A stretch of 64,000 bases of DNA, from the NCBI GenBank assembly GCA_036278255.1, contig DASULK010000213.1:1-64000 (forward strand), in the 5' to 3' direction. Shown here piece after piece: positions 43,570 through 51,961 of this stretch. Source of the stretch: DASULK01 sp036278255. GTDB taxonomy: Bacteria; Actinomycetota; Actinomycetes; Mycobacteriales; Micromonosporaceae. The notes below the pieces were generated by a model. That model did not search any database and was not told where the DNA came from. It saw only the letters and a program-made list of their open reading frames with translations. Within the stretch, counting starts at the first letter, position 1, and each line of letters begins with the position of its first letter. A program made the position numbers and the translations under genes.

Positions 43570-44769
43570 ATGACGGTCGTGCACCCGATCACCAGGGCCT
43601 GGATCAGCACCGGCGGCACCGGTGCGCAGAATTACGACGAGTTCGCCGACGACGCCGAGATCACGAAGATCATCGAGGAGAATCCGAGTAGCTCGCTGGC
43701 CATCGAGATGCCGCAACGGGCGCCCGAGAGCCTCGGCCGGTCGTTCCTCGACTGCCTGCCCGCCGCCGTGGCGCGGCTCGCCGAGGCCAAGGAGGAGGGG
43801 AGCTACACCCCGGCGGAGCAGGTTGTCGGGCTTTACCGGATCACCTCCCCCTCGGACGAGCCGGCGTACGGCATGTTCGTGATGGTCGACACGGAGCAGA
43901 TCTCCAGCAGCGCCGACGAGCCCGGGCTGGTGGTGCGCAACGAGGACGTCTTCATCGCCAAGGTGCGGGAGCGGGTGGCCCTGGCCGACGCGGTCGGGCA
44001 TCTGCTCTCACCCGTACTGCTTCTGCAGACCGTCCGGGGCCAGGAGTTGCAGGCGCGTCTCGCCGCGGCGATCGAGGCGGCTGGCGCGCCCGCGGTGACC
44101 GACCTCGACCAGGCCGGACGCACCCACGCGGTCTGGCTGCTCGGCCCCGGTGCGGGGCAGGACGAGCTCTGTGCCCTGGCCGGTGGTGGTGAACTGATCG
44201 TCGCGGACGGCAACCACCGCACCCTGGCGGCGCAGACCGGCGGGTTGCCCCGCTTCCTCGCGGTGGTGACCACCTCCGCCTCGGTGGCGATCCAGCCGTA
44301 CAACCGGTTGGTCAGCGAGTTGACCGTGCCCCCCGCGGAGCTGATCTCCGTGTTGACCGGGGCGGGTGCGATGGTCGAGCCGATCGAGATCACCGGGGTG
44401 CCGCCGACCAGGGGAATCATCTACCTCTATACGGCGGGCCAGGGGTACGCGGTGCGGCTACCGGCGGCCGAGGGAACCGGAATCATCGACAATCTTGATC
44501 ACACGCTTGTCGAGCGGAGGCTGCTGCGTGACACGTTGGGGCTGGACCCCGACGACAAGCGCATCACGTACGTCGGTGGTGACTATCCGGCGCAGTGGTT
44601 GATGGGCGAGGTTGATGCCGGCCGGGCGGAACTGGCGATCCTGATCGCCCCGGTGACCGTCGAGGATTTCGTGGCCGTGAACCTGGCCCGGCAGAAGATG
44701 CCGCGTAAGAGTACCTGGTTCACCCCGAAGGCGCGGGCCGGCCTGGTGCTCGCCGAGTTGGGTTCCTGA
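43570..44769 (+). CDS. DUF1015-family protein
   Basis: A protein of 399 residues matching DUF1015: HPITRAWISTGG, EQVVGLYRITSPSDEPAYGMF, IVADGNHRTLAAQTGG, PYNRLVSELTVPP and LIAPVTVEDFVAVNLARQKMPRKSTWFTPK. The DGNHR motif is the family hallmark (usually DGHHRY in longer relatives). Function not established. The ATG at 43570 is within GTGAACATG; GTG 43564 is equally near. Transcribed toward rpiB. Confidence 0.85.
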   Translation: MTVVHPITRAWISTGGTGAQNYDEFADDAEITKIIEENPSSSLAIEMPQRAPESLGRSFLDCLPAAVARLAEAKEEGSYTPAEQVVGLYRITSPSDEPAYGMFVMVDTEQISSSADEPGLVVRNEDVFIAKVRERVALADAVGHLLSPVLLLQTVRGQELQARLAAAIEAAGAPAVTDLDQAGRTHAVWLLGPGAGQDELCALAGGGELIVADGNHRTLAAQTGGLPRFLAVVTTSASVAIQPYNRLVSELTVPPAELISVLTGAGAMVEPIEITGVPPTRGIIYLYTAGQGYAVRLPAAEGTGIIDNLDHTLVERRLLRDTLGLDPDDKRITYVGGDYPAQWLMGEVDAGRAELAILIAPVTVEDFVAVNLARQKMPRKSTWFTPKARAGLVLAELGS

Positions 44770-44866
44770 GCGGTTCCGGCGTGTGGGTGTCCCGGTGGCT
44801 GTGAGATTGCTGCCGCTGGGCGGGCCCCTCGCCGTCGGCTCTGCGCGGGCTGACAGACTCCCCGGT

Positions 44867-45334
44867 ATGCGCGTATATCTGGGGTCTGATCACGCTGGCT
44901 ACGAGTTGAAGATGCACCTGGTCAGCCATCTGGCTAAACAGGGCTACGAGGTGATCGACGTCGGCCCCCACGCTTTCGACCCGGACGACGACTATCCCGC
45001 CTTCTGCCTGCATACCGGCACCCGCGTGGTGGGGGACCCGGGCAGTCTCGGCGTGGTGATTGGTGGTTCCGGTAACGGTGAGCAGATCGCTGCGAACAAG
45101 GTGGCCGGGGTACGGGCCGCGCTGGCCTGGAGTATCGAGACCGCCCAACTGTCCCGTGAGCACAACGATGCCAACGTGGTCGGGATCGGGGCCCGCCAGC
45201 ACACCCTCGATGAGGCCACCGCGATCGTGGAGGCTTTCCTCACCACGCCGTTCTCCGAGGGGGAGCGGCATCTGCGGCGGATCGGGCAGATCGGCGTCTA
45301 TGAGCGGTCCGGTCAGCTACCCGCCCTGCCCTGA
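44867..45334 (+). CDS. rpiB: Ribose-5-phosphate isomerase B
   Basis: A protein of 155 residues. It interconverts ribose-5-P and ribulose-5-P in the pentose phosphate pathway. RpiB features: VYLGSDHAGYELK (with the phosphate/substrate-binding DHAGYE), VVIGGSGNGEQIAANK (catalytic loop), AREHNDANV-like LSREHNDANVVGIGAR. No catalytic Cys of the E. coli type is seen (actinobacterial RpiB uses a Glu; here GSGNGEQ carries it). The 3' end overlaps the convergent gene by 22 bp. Confidence 0.92.
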   Translation: MRVYLGSDHAGYELKMHLVSHLAKQGYEVIDVGPHAFDPDDDYPAFCLHTGTRVVGDPGSLGVVIGGSGNGEQIAANKVAGVRAALAWSIETAQLSREHNDANVVGIGARQHTLDEATAIVEAFLTTPFSEGERHLRRIGQIGVYERSGQLPALP

Positions 45335-45714
45335 TCGGTTCGGTAGGGGCGTTGGCTTCCCGGCGGGACCCAGTTGCGGCGGATGAGCACGACCCGTTCC
45401 TCCGCCTCGGCCAGGTCGGCTGCGGTGGGTCGGGCGGCGTCCCGTGCTCGCAGCGCCGCGCTGACACTCAGCTGCGAGGCGCCGGCCCCGACCAGGTTGC
45501 GTAGCGCCCGTTCGGCCTCCCGCTCGTCCGGTGCGGGCCCCGTGCGGCGTACGTCGGTGGGGTCGAGCCGGATCGGTGGAACCGACTCGGCCCGGGGTGG
45601 CTCCGGGTCGTGCACGGGGGCGGTCATCGCGGAGGGGGTGGCGGTCGCCTCACCATTGCTTCGGTCCGTCCGCACCTGCCGCAACCGGCGCCTCCGGCGT
45701 CCCGGGGTGTTCAC
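45313..45714 (-). CDS. Hypothetical basic/acidic protein
   Basis: A protein of about 133 residues from GTG 45714; the frame is open upstream to 45864 (GTG), so it may be longer by up to 50 residues that include a CPTCP motif. The N-terminal part is Arg-rich and probably disordered. The conserved-looking C-terminal core (EAERALRNLVGAGASQLSVSAALRARDAARPTAADLAEAEERVVLIRRNWVP) is helical. Function unknown. It lies just left of the IS607-type remnant. Confidence 0.6.
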   Translation of the reverse strand: MNTPGRRRRRLRQVRTDRSNGEATATPSAMTAPVHDPEPPRAESVPPIRLDPTDVRRTGPAPDEREAERALRNLVGAGASQLSVSAALRARDAARPTAADLAEAEERVVLIRRNWVPPGSQRPYRTDQGRAGS

Positions 45715-45991
45715 GTTGCCGCTGCCCTTCGTCCTCCGCTGCTCCGGACAGGTCGGGCACGCTGAGTTCGTCGGTACAACGGGCGCTGCTGCCTGAATCG
45801 CTCCCGGTGCCTCTCCATGGACCGACCGTACCGTTGCAGCGACCGTGATCGAAGAATCAGGCACGGCGAGCGGGTCGGCGCCCCTTTTGTCGGGTTGTTA
45901 ATCTCGACAGCAACGGATTGGTCGGACCGGCGCCAGCGAAGTCGTGGGAGCAGTGACTAGTGCTTGGTTTCCTAACCACACCTGGCCGTAG

Positions 45992-46200
45992 TTGATTGCT
46001 GTGGTCGGTGTTTATCGGACTGATGAGTTCGCCCAGCGGATTGGGCGATCGGTGGGCTCTGTGCATCGCTGGGAGTCCGAGGGCCGGATCGTGGTTGGCT
46101 GGAACCTGGCGGGCAGCGGTATGTCGATGACGGTGATGTGCGGCGAGTGTTGCAGCCTGGCTTCGACGAGGACGCTCGCCGACGAACTGTGTGGTGGTAG
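45992..46200 (+). pseudogene. Truncated, frameshifted IS607 TnpA serine recombinase
   Basis: The first frame gives the MerR-like helix-turn-helix of IS607 recombinases: GVYRTDEFAQRIGRSVGSVHRWESEGRIV. Near 46117 the family sequence shifts to another frame: RYVDDGDVRRVLQPGFDEDARRRTVWW, and stops at TAG 46198-46200. In intact relatives the sequence goes on as RTVVYCRVS and the catalytic recombinase domain (about 130 residues with the nucleophile Ser). Here that domain is missing. Confidence 0.82.
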
Positions 46201-46203
46201 CTG

Positions 46204-47607
46204 GTGAAGGTCACTCGGATCGCGTATTCCCGTGGGCTGAATGCCGGTAAGTACGCCGTGTTGGTTGAGCAGGCGCGCAGGTTGGGGCAGGTGCGCTCGC
46301 AGGTGTGGCAGCGGTACGGGTCCGTCAATGGTGCGCGGTTGGGGGATCGGCAGATCCGTGACCGGTGGCTCGCTGCCGGCTACCAGGAGCGGTTCGGGGT
46401 GCTGGCCAACGCGTGGAAGGAGACTGTTCGCGACGCGGTGGCGGATATCAGGGCGTGTCGTGAGGCGGCGAAGGTGAAGGTCCGCCGCGTCATCGCCCGG
46501 CAGGTCACCGACCCTGCCGATCGTAAGCGGCTGTTCACGGCGTTGAAGGCGGAGCGGTGGGCCGAAGACGCGTATCTGTCGCGGTTGATGCGCCAGCATT
46601 GGCGGCGCGGTAAGAACCACACCCACGATCAGATCGTGGTCCGCGCCGACCAGCACCGCAGCTATACCCTTACCGAGGGCGGGACCGTGTGGCTGGCGAT
46701 CCCTGGGCTTGTCCGGCGGCAGATGGTCAAGATTCCGCTGAACACGACCGTCGCACCGACGGGCACGTTACGGCTGATTCTGCGCGATGGTCGGGTGGAG
46801 GTGCACTACCAGGTTGATGCGGCGGGCATGAAGTCTTCCCGGCCGTGCGGGGATCGGCGGATCGGGGTGGATAAGGGCTACACCGAAGTCCTGGTTGATT
46901 CCGACGGCGAGCATCACGGGCCGAACCTGGGCCGGCTGTTGACCGCCGAGTCGGACCGGGTCAAGGAGCGTAACCGGCGCCGGGCAAAACTCCGGTCAAT
47001 CGCGAATAACGCTGCCCGCCGCAGCGACCGTGCCAAAGCCGAGCGGATCGCCCGCAACAACCTGGGCACGGTGAAGCGGGACCGGCAGGCCGCGAAGTGG
47101 AAAGCGGCCATGCGTACGGAGGTGTTCCGTGCTGTGCACGCCGTCGTTGACAAGGCCACCCTGGTCGCGGCTGAGGACCTGACCAAGCCGTTCACGGCCC
47201 GCAATAGGGGTCGTAACACCAACCGGCGGTTGAACGCCTGGACCAAAGGCGTCACCGCCGAAGCACTCGCAAGCGTGTCGGAGCGTAGAGGTTCTACGCT
47301 CGTCATGGTCAACGCCGCCTACACCTCACAAGTCGACCCCTCCACCGGGCTGCTCGCAGCCCGGGCAGGGGATCGGCTTCACTGCCCCGGCGGGGTCGTG
47401 TGGCAAGCGGACCATGCCGCCGCGATCAACGTCCTGGCAAGAGTTGGTGACCCCGACATCACCCTGCACACCCCACACACCCGGGTGAGGCAGATCTTGC
47501 AGGAGCGGGCCGATCGCCAACGGATCAGACTGCCGATCCAGGACTCCAGCCGTGAAGTCGACGGCGGAGAGCGAAACATCCACCCATGCTCAACAACGAG
47601 CAAGTAG
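46204..47607 (+). CDS. tnpB: TnpB RNA-guided nuclease (IS607-type transposon-associated)
   Basis: A protein of 467 residues. RuvC residues are all present: D223 in RIGVDKGY, E324 in VAAEDLTKPF and D403 in WQADHAAAINVL. A zinc-ribbon-like region (about 378-400) reads TSQVDPSTGLLAARAGDRLHCPGG and keeps only one Cys, a pattern I recall in actinobacterial IS607 TnpBs. TnpBs of this type are RNA-guided DNA endonucleases whose guide RNA overlaps the 3' end of tnpB; this end (about 47400-47620) is the place to look. GTG start. The companion TnpA is broken. Confidence 0.88.
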   Translation: MKVTRIAYSRGLNAGKYAVLVEQARRLGQVRSQVWQRYGSVNGARLGDRQIRDRWLAAGYQERFGVLANAWKETVRDAVADIRACREAAKVKVRRVIARQVTDPADRKRLFTALKAERWAEDAYLSRLMRQHWRRGKNHTHDQIVVRADQHRSYTLTEGGTVWLAIPGLVRRQMVKIPLNTTVAPTGTLRLILRDGRVEVHYQVDAAGMKSSRPCGDRRIGVDKGYTEVLVDSDGEHHGPNLGRLLTAESDRVKERNRRRAKLRSIANNAARRSDRAKAERIARNNLGTVKRDRQAAKWKAAMRTEVFRAVHAVVDKATLVAAEDLTKPFTARNRGRNTNRRLNAWTKGVTAEALASVSERRGSTLVMVNAAYTSQVDPSTGLLAARAGDRLHCPGGVVWQADHAAAINVLARVGDPDITLHTPHTRVRQILQERADRQRIRLPIQDSSREVDGGERNIHPCSTTSK

Positions 47608-47622
47608 TAGGAAGCAGGAAGA

Positions 47623-48156
47623 ATGGCGGAGCAGACGCAGCCGTGGGCTGAGCGCACCGTGGAGCTGCCGCCGGAGGAGAGCGGTTTCCGGCGGGGAGTG
47701 GCCCGGGTCGCGCCGCCCGGCCCACAACCGCAGACTGCAGCGACCGGGACGTTCGAGACGCCACCCGTACCGGGCGGCTCCGGTTGGCCTGGGGCGGCGC
47801 AGCCACGGCCACCGGTCAGCTACCAACTCCGGCAGTTGCGTCGGGGTGGTGTCTGGAGCCTGCTCGGTGGCCTCTTCGCCTTCGTTTGCTGGGGTATCTG
47901 GGCGATCTCCAGCCGTGGTGATCTCACCAGCCCGGTGGTGACCTTCCTGCTGACGCTCTGTGTCGCCGTCGGCCTCTTCGCGCTCTCCCGCCTGCTCGGC
48001 CGCGTGGTGCTGGAAGGCCAACTGCGCCGGGTCCGGCGTACCGCGCGGGGAGCACATGCCCTCACCGGGCTCTTCCTGGCCGGGGTGGGGGTGGCCTATC
48101 TGCGGCAGACCGAGTGGGTCATGGGTGTGTGGAGCTGGTTCTCGGGCCTGTGGTAG
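47623..48156 (+). CDS. Membrane protein of unknown function
   Basis: A protein of 177 residues. A Pro-rich cytosolic N-terminus (1-68) is followed by three hydrophobic segments: about 80-98 (LLGGLFAFVCWGIWAI), 105-128 (VVTFLLTLCVAVGLFAL) and 145-160 (GLFLAGVGVAYL). ATG with AGGAAGA upstream. The gene begins 15 bp after tnpB, so the IS remnant has probably replaced or displaced its original upstream region. Followed by a strong hairpin at 48206-48253. Confidence 0.78.
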   Translation: MAEQTQPWAERTVELPPEESGFRRGVARVAPPGPQPQTAATGTFETPPVPGGSGWPGAAQPRPPVSYQLRQLRRGGVWSLLGGLFAFVCWGIWAISSRGDLTSPVVTFLLTLCVAVGLFALSRLLGRVVLEGQLRRVRRTARGAHALTGLFLAGVGVAYLRQTEWVMGVWSWFSGLW

Positions 48157-48205
48157 CTGACTGTCCGGAGCGAGAACGCCGTCAGCCGGCTCCGCCCTGT
48201 CTGCG

Positions 48206-48253
48206 GCGAGGGCTGCCCGGTACCGGCGTAGACCGGTACCGGGCAGCCCTCGC
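48206..48253. terminator. Very strong 21-bp bidirectional hairpin
   Basis: A perfect 21-bp stem (48206-48226 with complement at 48233-48253) holds a six-base loop CGTAGA. It separates the membrane protein gene from the convergent copA gene. The inner part contains the palindrome CGGTACCG. No T-run. Confidence 0.88.
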
Positions 48254-48264
48254 GGGGGAAAAGG

Positions 48265-50559
48265 TCAGCGGGTAGCCGCCGCCGAGCGGAAACCGCGCAG
48301 CCGCAGGCTGTTGAAGACGACGAAGACCGAGGAGAAGGCCATGGCCGCCCCCGCAAGCATGGGATTGAGCATCCCCGCCGCGGCCAACGGCAACGCAGCC
48401 ACGTTGTAGGCGAAGGCCCAGAACAGGTTCCCCTTGATCGTGCGCAGGGTGCGCCGGGACAGCCGGATCGCGTCGACGGCGGCCATCAGGTCACCGCGGA
48501 CGAGGGTCAGGTCGGCGGCCTCGATGGCGACGTCGGTACCGGTCCCCATCGCCAGGCCAAGGTCGGCCTGGGCCAGCGCGGCGGCGTCGTTGACCCCGTC
48601 TCCGATCATCGCCACGACTTTGCCGCGCTCCTGCAGCCGTTTGACCACGTCGACCTTGCCGGCCGGCATGACTTCGGCGATGACCTCGGCGATGCCGACT
48701 TCGGCAGCGACGGACTGCGCGACGGTGGCGTGGTCGCCGGTGAGCAGCACCGGGGCCAGTCCGAGCCCGCGTAGGGCAGCGACCGCCTGTCGACTGGTCG
48801 GCTTGACCTGGTCCGCCACGACGAAGACCGCGTGGACCTCTCCGTCCCAGCCGGCCAGCACCGCGGTGCGTCCGGCAGCCTGCGCTGCGGACTGGGCCGA
48901 TGCCAGGGCGGCCGGCAGGTCGAGTCCGCGCTCATGCAGCAGCCGAGCCCGGCCGACGATAACTTCGCGACCGTCGACGGTACCGGTGACGCCGAGCCCC
49001 TCGATGTTGGCGAATCCGGCCACGGCCGGCAATACGCCGACTCGGTCGGCAGCGCCCGCCGCGATCGCCTGGGCGATCGGGTGCTCCGAGGCGGCCTCCA
49101 GCGCCCCGGCCAGCCGCAGCGCCTCGGCGTCGTCGACGCCGTCGGCGGTCACCGTGTCGGTAAGGGTCATCTTCCCGGTGGTGACGGTGCCGGTCTTGTC
49201 CAGCACCACGGTGTCCACCCGTCTGGTGGATTCCAGCATTTCCGGCCCCTTGATCAGGATGCCGAGCTGGGCGCCGCGCCCGGTCCCGACCAGGAGCGCC
49301 GTCGGGGTGGCCAGGCCGAGGGCACAGGGGCAGGCGATGATCAGTACGGCGACGGCGGCAGTGAAGGCGGTGGTGGCGCCTCCGCCGGTGGCGAGCCAGT
49401 AGCCGAGGGTGCCGAGGGCCAGGAGGATGACGATCGGCACGAATACCCCGGAGATCCGGTCGGCGAGGCGCTGCACAGCGGCTTTGCCGGTCTGTGCCTG
49501 CTCGACCAGCTTGGCCATCTGCGCCAGCTGGGTGTCCGCTCCGATCCGGGTGGCGCGGACGACGATCCGCCCGCCCGCGTTGACGGTGGCGCCGGTCACA
49601 CCGTCGCCCAGGCCGACCTCGACCGGGATGGACTCGCCGGTCAGCATGGAAGCGTCAACGGCCGAGGATCCGTCCTCGATCACCCCGTCGGTTGCGATCT
49701 TCTCCCCGGGGCGTACGACGAACCGGTCGCCGACCGCGAGCTGCCCGACGGGGATGCGTACCTCGGCCCCGTCCCGCAGCACGGCGACATCCTTGGCCCC
49801 GATTTCCAGCAGGGCGCGTAGCGCTGCGCCGGCCCGGCGTTTGGAGCGGGCTTCGAAGTAGCGCCCGGCCAGGAGGAACATCGTCACCCCGGCGGCTACC
49901 TCGAGATAGATGTTGCCGGCGCCGTCGCTTCGTGTGATGTCGAAGGTGAAGGGGTGGGTCATGCCGGGGGTGCCGGCGGTGCCGAAGAACAACGCCCAGA
50001 GCGACCAGAGGAAGGCTGCGAGGGTGCCCATGGACACCAGCGTGTCCATGGTGGCGGCGCGGTAGCGCAGATTGACCCAGGCCGCTTTATGGAACGGCAG
50101 CCCACCGTAGACGACGACCGGTGCAGCCAGGGTCAGCGACAACCACTGCCAGTTGGTGAACTGCCAGGCGGGCACCATGGCCAGGACGATCACCGGAACA
50201 GTGAGCACCAGTGAGACCCAGAGCCGGGTACGGAGATCCTGCAGTTCGTCGGGACCGGGAGCGTCGTCTCCTCCCGCCTCGCCACCTCCGGCTGCATCGG
50301 TGCTGGCTGTGCGGGGTGGTGGCGCAAGCTGGGCGGTGTAGCCGGTCTTCTCCACGGTGGCGATCAGATCTGCGGCGGTGATCCCGTCCGAATGGCTGAT
50401 GGTGGCCTTCTCGGTGGCGTAGTTGACCGTCGCGCTGATGCCGTCGATGCGGTTGAGTTTCTTCTCGATCCGCGCTGCACAGGAGGCGCAGGTCATCCCC
50501 CCGATCGTCAGCTCGATCTGTTGCGGTGCCGCTGGCAGCGGGCGGGTGGTGGAGGACAT
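48265..50559 (-). CDS. copA: Copper-translocating P1B-type ATPase
   Basis: A protein of 764 residues. An N-terminal heavy-metal domain has GMTCASC (C24, C27). About eight transmembrane helices follow, with the ion-path motif C410-P-C412, actuator TGES, phosphorylation motif DKTGT, the HP motif (SEHP) and hinge GDGVND. The CPC plus MxxS-type last helices indicate Cu(I) export. It lies 14 bp after copZ on the same strand (GGGGAG before the ATG), in an operon probably controlled by CsoR from the divergent promoter region. Confidence 0.94.
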   Translation of the reverse strand: MSSTTRPLPAAPQQIELTIGGMTCASCAARIEKKLNRIDGISATVNYATEKATISHSDGITAADLIATVEKTGYTAQLAPPPRTASTDAAGGGEAGGDDAPGPDELQDLRTRLWVSLVLTVPVIVLAMVPAWQFTNWQWLSLTLAAPVVVYGGLPFHKAAWVNLRYRAATMDTLVSMGTLAAFLWSLWALFFGTAGTPGMTHPFTFDITRSDGAGNIYLEVAAGVTMFLLAGRYFEARSKRRAGAALRALLEIGAKDVAVLRDGAEVRIPVGQLAVGDRFVVRPGEKIATDGVIEDGSSAVDASMLTGESIPVEVGLGDGVTGATVNAGGRIVVRATRIGADTQLAQMAKLVEQAQTGKAAVQRLADRISGVFVPIVILLALGTLGYWLATGGGATTAFTAAVAVLIIACPCALGLATPTALLVGTGRGAQLGILIKGPEMLESTRRVDTVVLDKTGTVTTGKMTLTDTVTADGVDDAEALRLAGALEAASEHPIAQAIAAGAADRVGVLPAVAGFANIEGLGVTGTVDGREVIVGRARLLHERGLDLPAALASAQSAAQAAGRTAVLAGWDGEVHAVFVVADQVKPTSRQAVAALRGLGLAPVLLTGDHATVAQSVAAEVGIAEVIAEVMPAGKVDVVKRLQERGKVVAMIGDGVNDAAALAQADLGLAMGTGTDVAIEAADLTLVRGDLMAAVDAIRLSRRTLRTIKGNLFWAFAYNVAALPLAAAGMLNPMLAGAAMAFSSVFVVFNSLRLRGFRSAAATR

Positions 50560-50573
50560 TCTTGCTCCCCTGG

Positions 50574-50780
50574 TCAGCTGGCGAGTTGGTAGCCGGCTTC
50601 GTCGATCGCCGCGCGCACCGTGTCGTCGTCCAGCGGGGTTTCGCTGGTGACGGTCACCGTGCCGTTACCGAGATCGACCTGCACGTCGGTCACGCCGGGA
50701 ATCTGACCGACTTCGGTGCTCACCGCCTTGACGCAGTGCCCGCAGGTCATCCCGGTCACGGTGTAGGTCTTCGTCTGCAT
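50574..50780 (-). CDS. copZ: Copper chaperone (HMA domain)
   Basis: A protein of 68 residues, a single heavy-metal-associated domain: TYTVTGMTCGHCVKAV with the metal-binding GMTCGHC, then GVTDVQVDLGNGTVTV. It carries Cu(I) to CopA, whose gene follows directly. The ATG has GAGGAGAT upstream. The promoter side carries the CsoR-like palindromes. Confidence 0.93.
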   Translation of the reverse strand: MQTKTYTVTGMTCGHCVKAVSTEVGQIPGVTDVQVDLGNGTVTVTSETPLDDDTVRAAIDEAGYQLAS

Positions 50781-50810
50781 GGCAATCTCCTCGGTAGGGC
50801 CTGAGCCCAC

Positions 50811-50897
50811 GATACCCCTACCCCCAGGGGGTATCAAGGTGAGGTCTGAGTTTCCGTGAATGCGATACCCCCACGGGGTGTCGCTACCCTTGGGGTT
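50811..50897. promoter_or_regulatory. CsoR-type operators between copZ and csoR
   Basis: Two clear palindromes are present: GATACCCC-N9-GGGGTATC at 50811-50835 and GATACCCC-CAC-GGGGTGTC at 50864-50882. A third, weaker TACCC/GGGTTA arrangement at 50885-50897 runs into the csoR ATG. The G/C tracts flanked by TA/AT are the pattern of CsoR operators. The first lies on the copZ side and the others on the csoR side, so both promoters are likely repressed until copper binds CsoR. Confidence 0.8.
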
Positions 50898-51188
50898 ATG
50901 ACCACACCGACCCGCGGGTACACCGCCAGTAAAGAACAACTTCTCGGCCGGCTGCGCCGTATCGAGGGTCAGGTCCGCGGCGTCGAGAAGATGGTGGACG
51001 ACGACCGCTACTGCATCGACGTGCTCACCCAGATCTCCGCGATCCAGGCCGCCCTGGACAAGGTCGCCCTCGGGCTGCTCGACGGCCACGCCCGGCACTG
51101 CCTACACGAAGGCGCCGTCGAAGGGCGCGCCGACGAGATGGCCACCGAACTGATGGCCGCCGTCGGCCGGCTGATGAAACGCGGCTAG
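50898..51188 (+). CDS. csoR: Copper-sensing transcriptional repressor CsoR
   Basis: A protein of 96 residues, all helical, DUF156 family. The Cu(I) ligands C39, H64 and C68 have the same spacing (25 and 4) as in M. tuberculosis CsoR (C36, H61, C65). The second-shell region RLRRIEGQVRGVEKMV is typical. The ATG at 50898 directly follows an operator-like sequence with no ribosome binding site, so translation may be leaderless. Divergent from copZ-copA. Confidence 0.93.
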   Translation: MTTPTRGYTASKEQLLGRLRRIEGQVRGVEKMVDDDRYCIDVLTQISAIQAALDKVALGLLDGHARHCLHEGAVEGRADEMATELMAAVGRLMKRG

Positions 51189-51192
51189 CCGC

Positions 51193-51408
51193 TCACTCCT
51201 CGTCGGCCCGCTGCTCGATGCCGGTGGCCTGGAAATGCCAGCCGTCCGCCCCCTGTCGATCGCGCCGATACTCCAGGTACCACCGCCCACCTTCGGCATC
51301 GTGGTCAAATTCGGTCACTTCGGGTGGCACGCCGTCCGGCCCGACGGGAGCCGATCGGACCGTGCCGTCCAGTGGCCCACCGTGCAAGCGAACGTTGACC
51401 TCGTTCAT
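51193..51408 (-). CDS. Small hypothetical protein
   Basis: A protein of 71 residues: NEVNVRLHGGPLDGTVRS..., then WYLEYRRDRQGADGWHFQATG. The beginning VRLHGGPLDG is a common start of short actinobacterial proteins of unknown function. ATG 51408 is chosen because GGAG lies six bases upstream; ATG 51420 would lack it. Its stop lies four bases beyond the csoR stop, so the two genes are convergent and nearly touching. Confidence 0.7.
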   Translation of the reverse strand: MNEVNVRLHGGPLDGTVRSAPVGPDGVPPEVTEFDHDAEGGRWYLEYRRDRQGADGWHFQATGIEQRADEE

Positions 51409-51593
51409 CCCAAGCTCCATCGGTAAGCGGGGGCGGCAGCCGGGCCAGGCGATCACAGCCGCCGGATTCATCGCGGGTGCGGTACCCGCCGCAGCGGGTG
51501 CCAAACAGCACTACCCGCCCTGCTGCTTGAGGTGTCGCGATCGCTCACCGGGGTAACCAGGAGCAGGGCCCGTGCAGCCCGGAGGAGGTCGAG

Positions 51594-51818
51594 ATGGCAC
51601 AGCAGAACCTCAACAAGATGAAGACCGGCGAGGTTGCCCAGCGCGCCCGAAAGGCCGGCATCAAGGGTATCGAGAACATGAACAAGGAGCAGCTGATCCA
51701 GGCGATGGGTGGGGAAGCGCCGGCGGCGAAGAAGCCGGGGCGCGGCGGTGGACACCGGCCGGCACCACCCGGGAGCAAACCGCAGGACTGGAAGAGCATC
51801 CCCGGTAACCAGAGCTGA
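51594..51818 (+). CDS. Small Rho_N/SAP-like protein
   Basis: A protein of 74 residues with GGAGGAGGTCGAG before the ATG. Residues 10-40 (TGEVAQRARKAGIKGIENMNKEQLIQAMG) form the helix-extended-loop-helix of Rho N-terminal/SAP-like modules; the rest is basic, Gly/Pro-rich and probably disordered. Such small proteins may bind nucleic acid. A related motif occurs in the protein at 57806-58102. Confidence 0.72.
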   Translation: MAQQNLNKMKTGEVAQRARKAGIKGIENMNKEQLIQAMGGEAPAAKKPGRGGGHRPAPPGSKPQDWKSIPGNQS

Positions 51819-51961
51819 GCGCGGGGCGCACCAGCGGTAAGGGCGGTGCGGTGGCTGGCCGGCTTCGATGCAACGGGCCCGAGGCCGGCCGCCGCACAAA
51901 ATCCATCCCAACGCCGGCCAGCACCGGTCGCAATCCACCCCAGAAAAGAGGAGAACCAGGC

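Larger units (their letters stand above)
45992..47607 (+). mobile_element. IS607-type insertion sequence remnant (broken tnpA, intact tnpB)
   Basis: The two genes show IS607 organisation: a serine recombinase TnpA followed by TnpB on the same strand, with three bases between. TnpA is reduced to its N-terminal helix-turn-helix, TnpB looks complete. IS607 elements have no terminal inverted repeats, so the exact ends are not definable here; the given ends are those of the coding parts. The next host gene begins 15 bp after tnpB. Confidence 0.8.
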
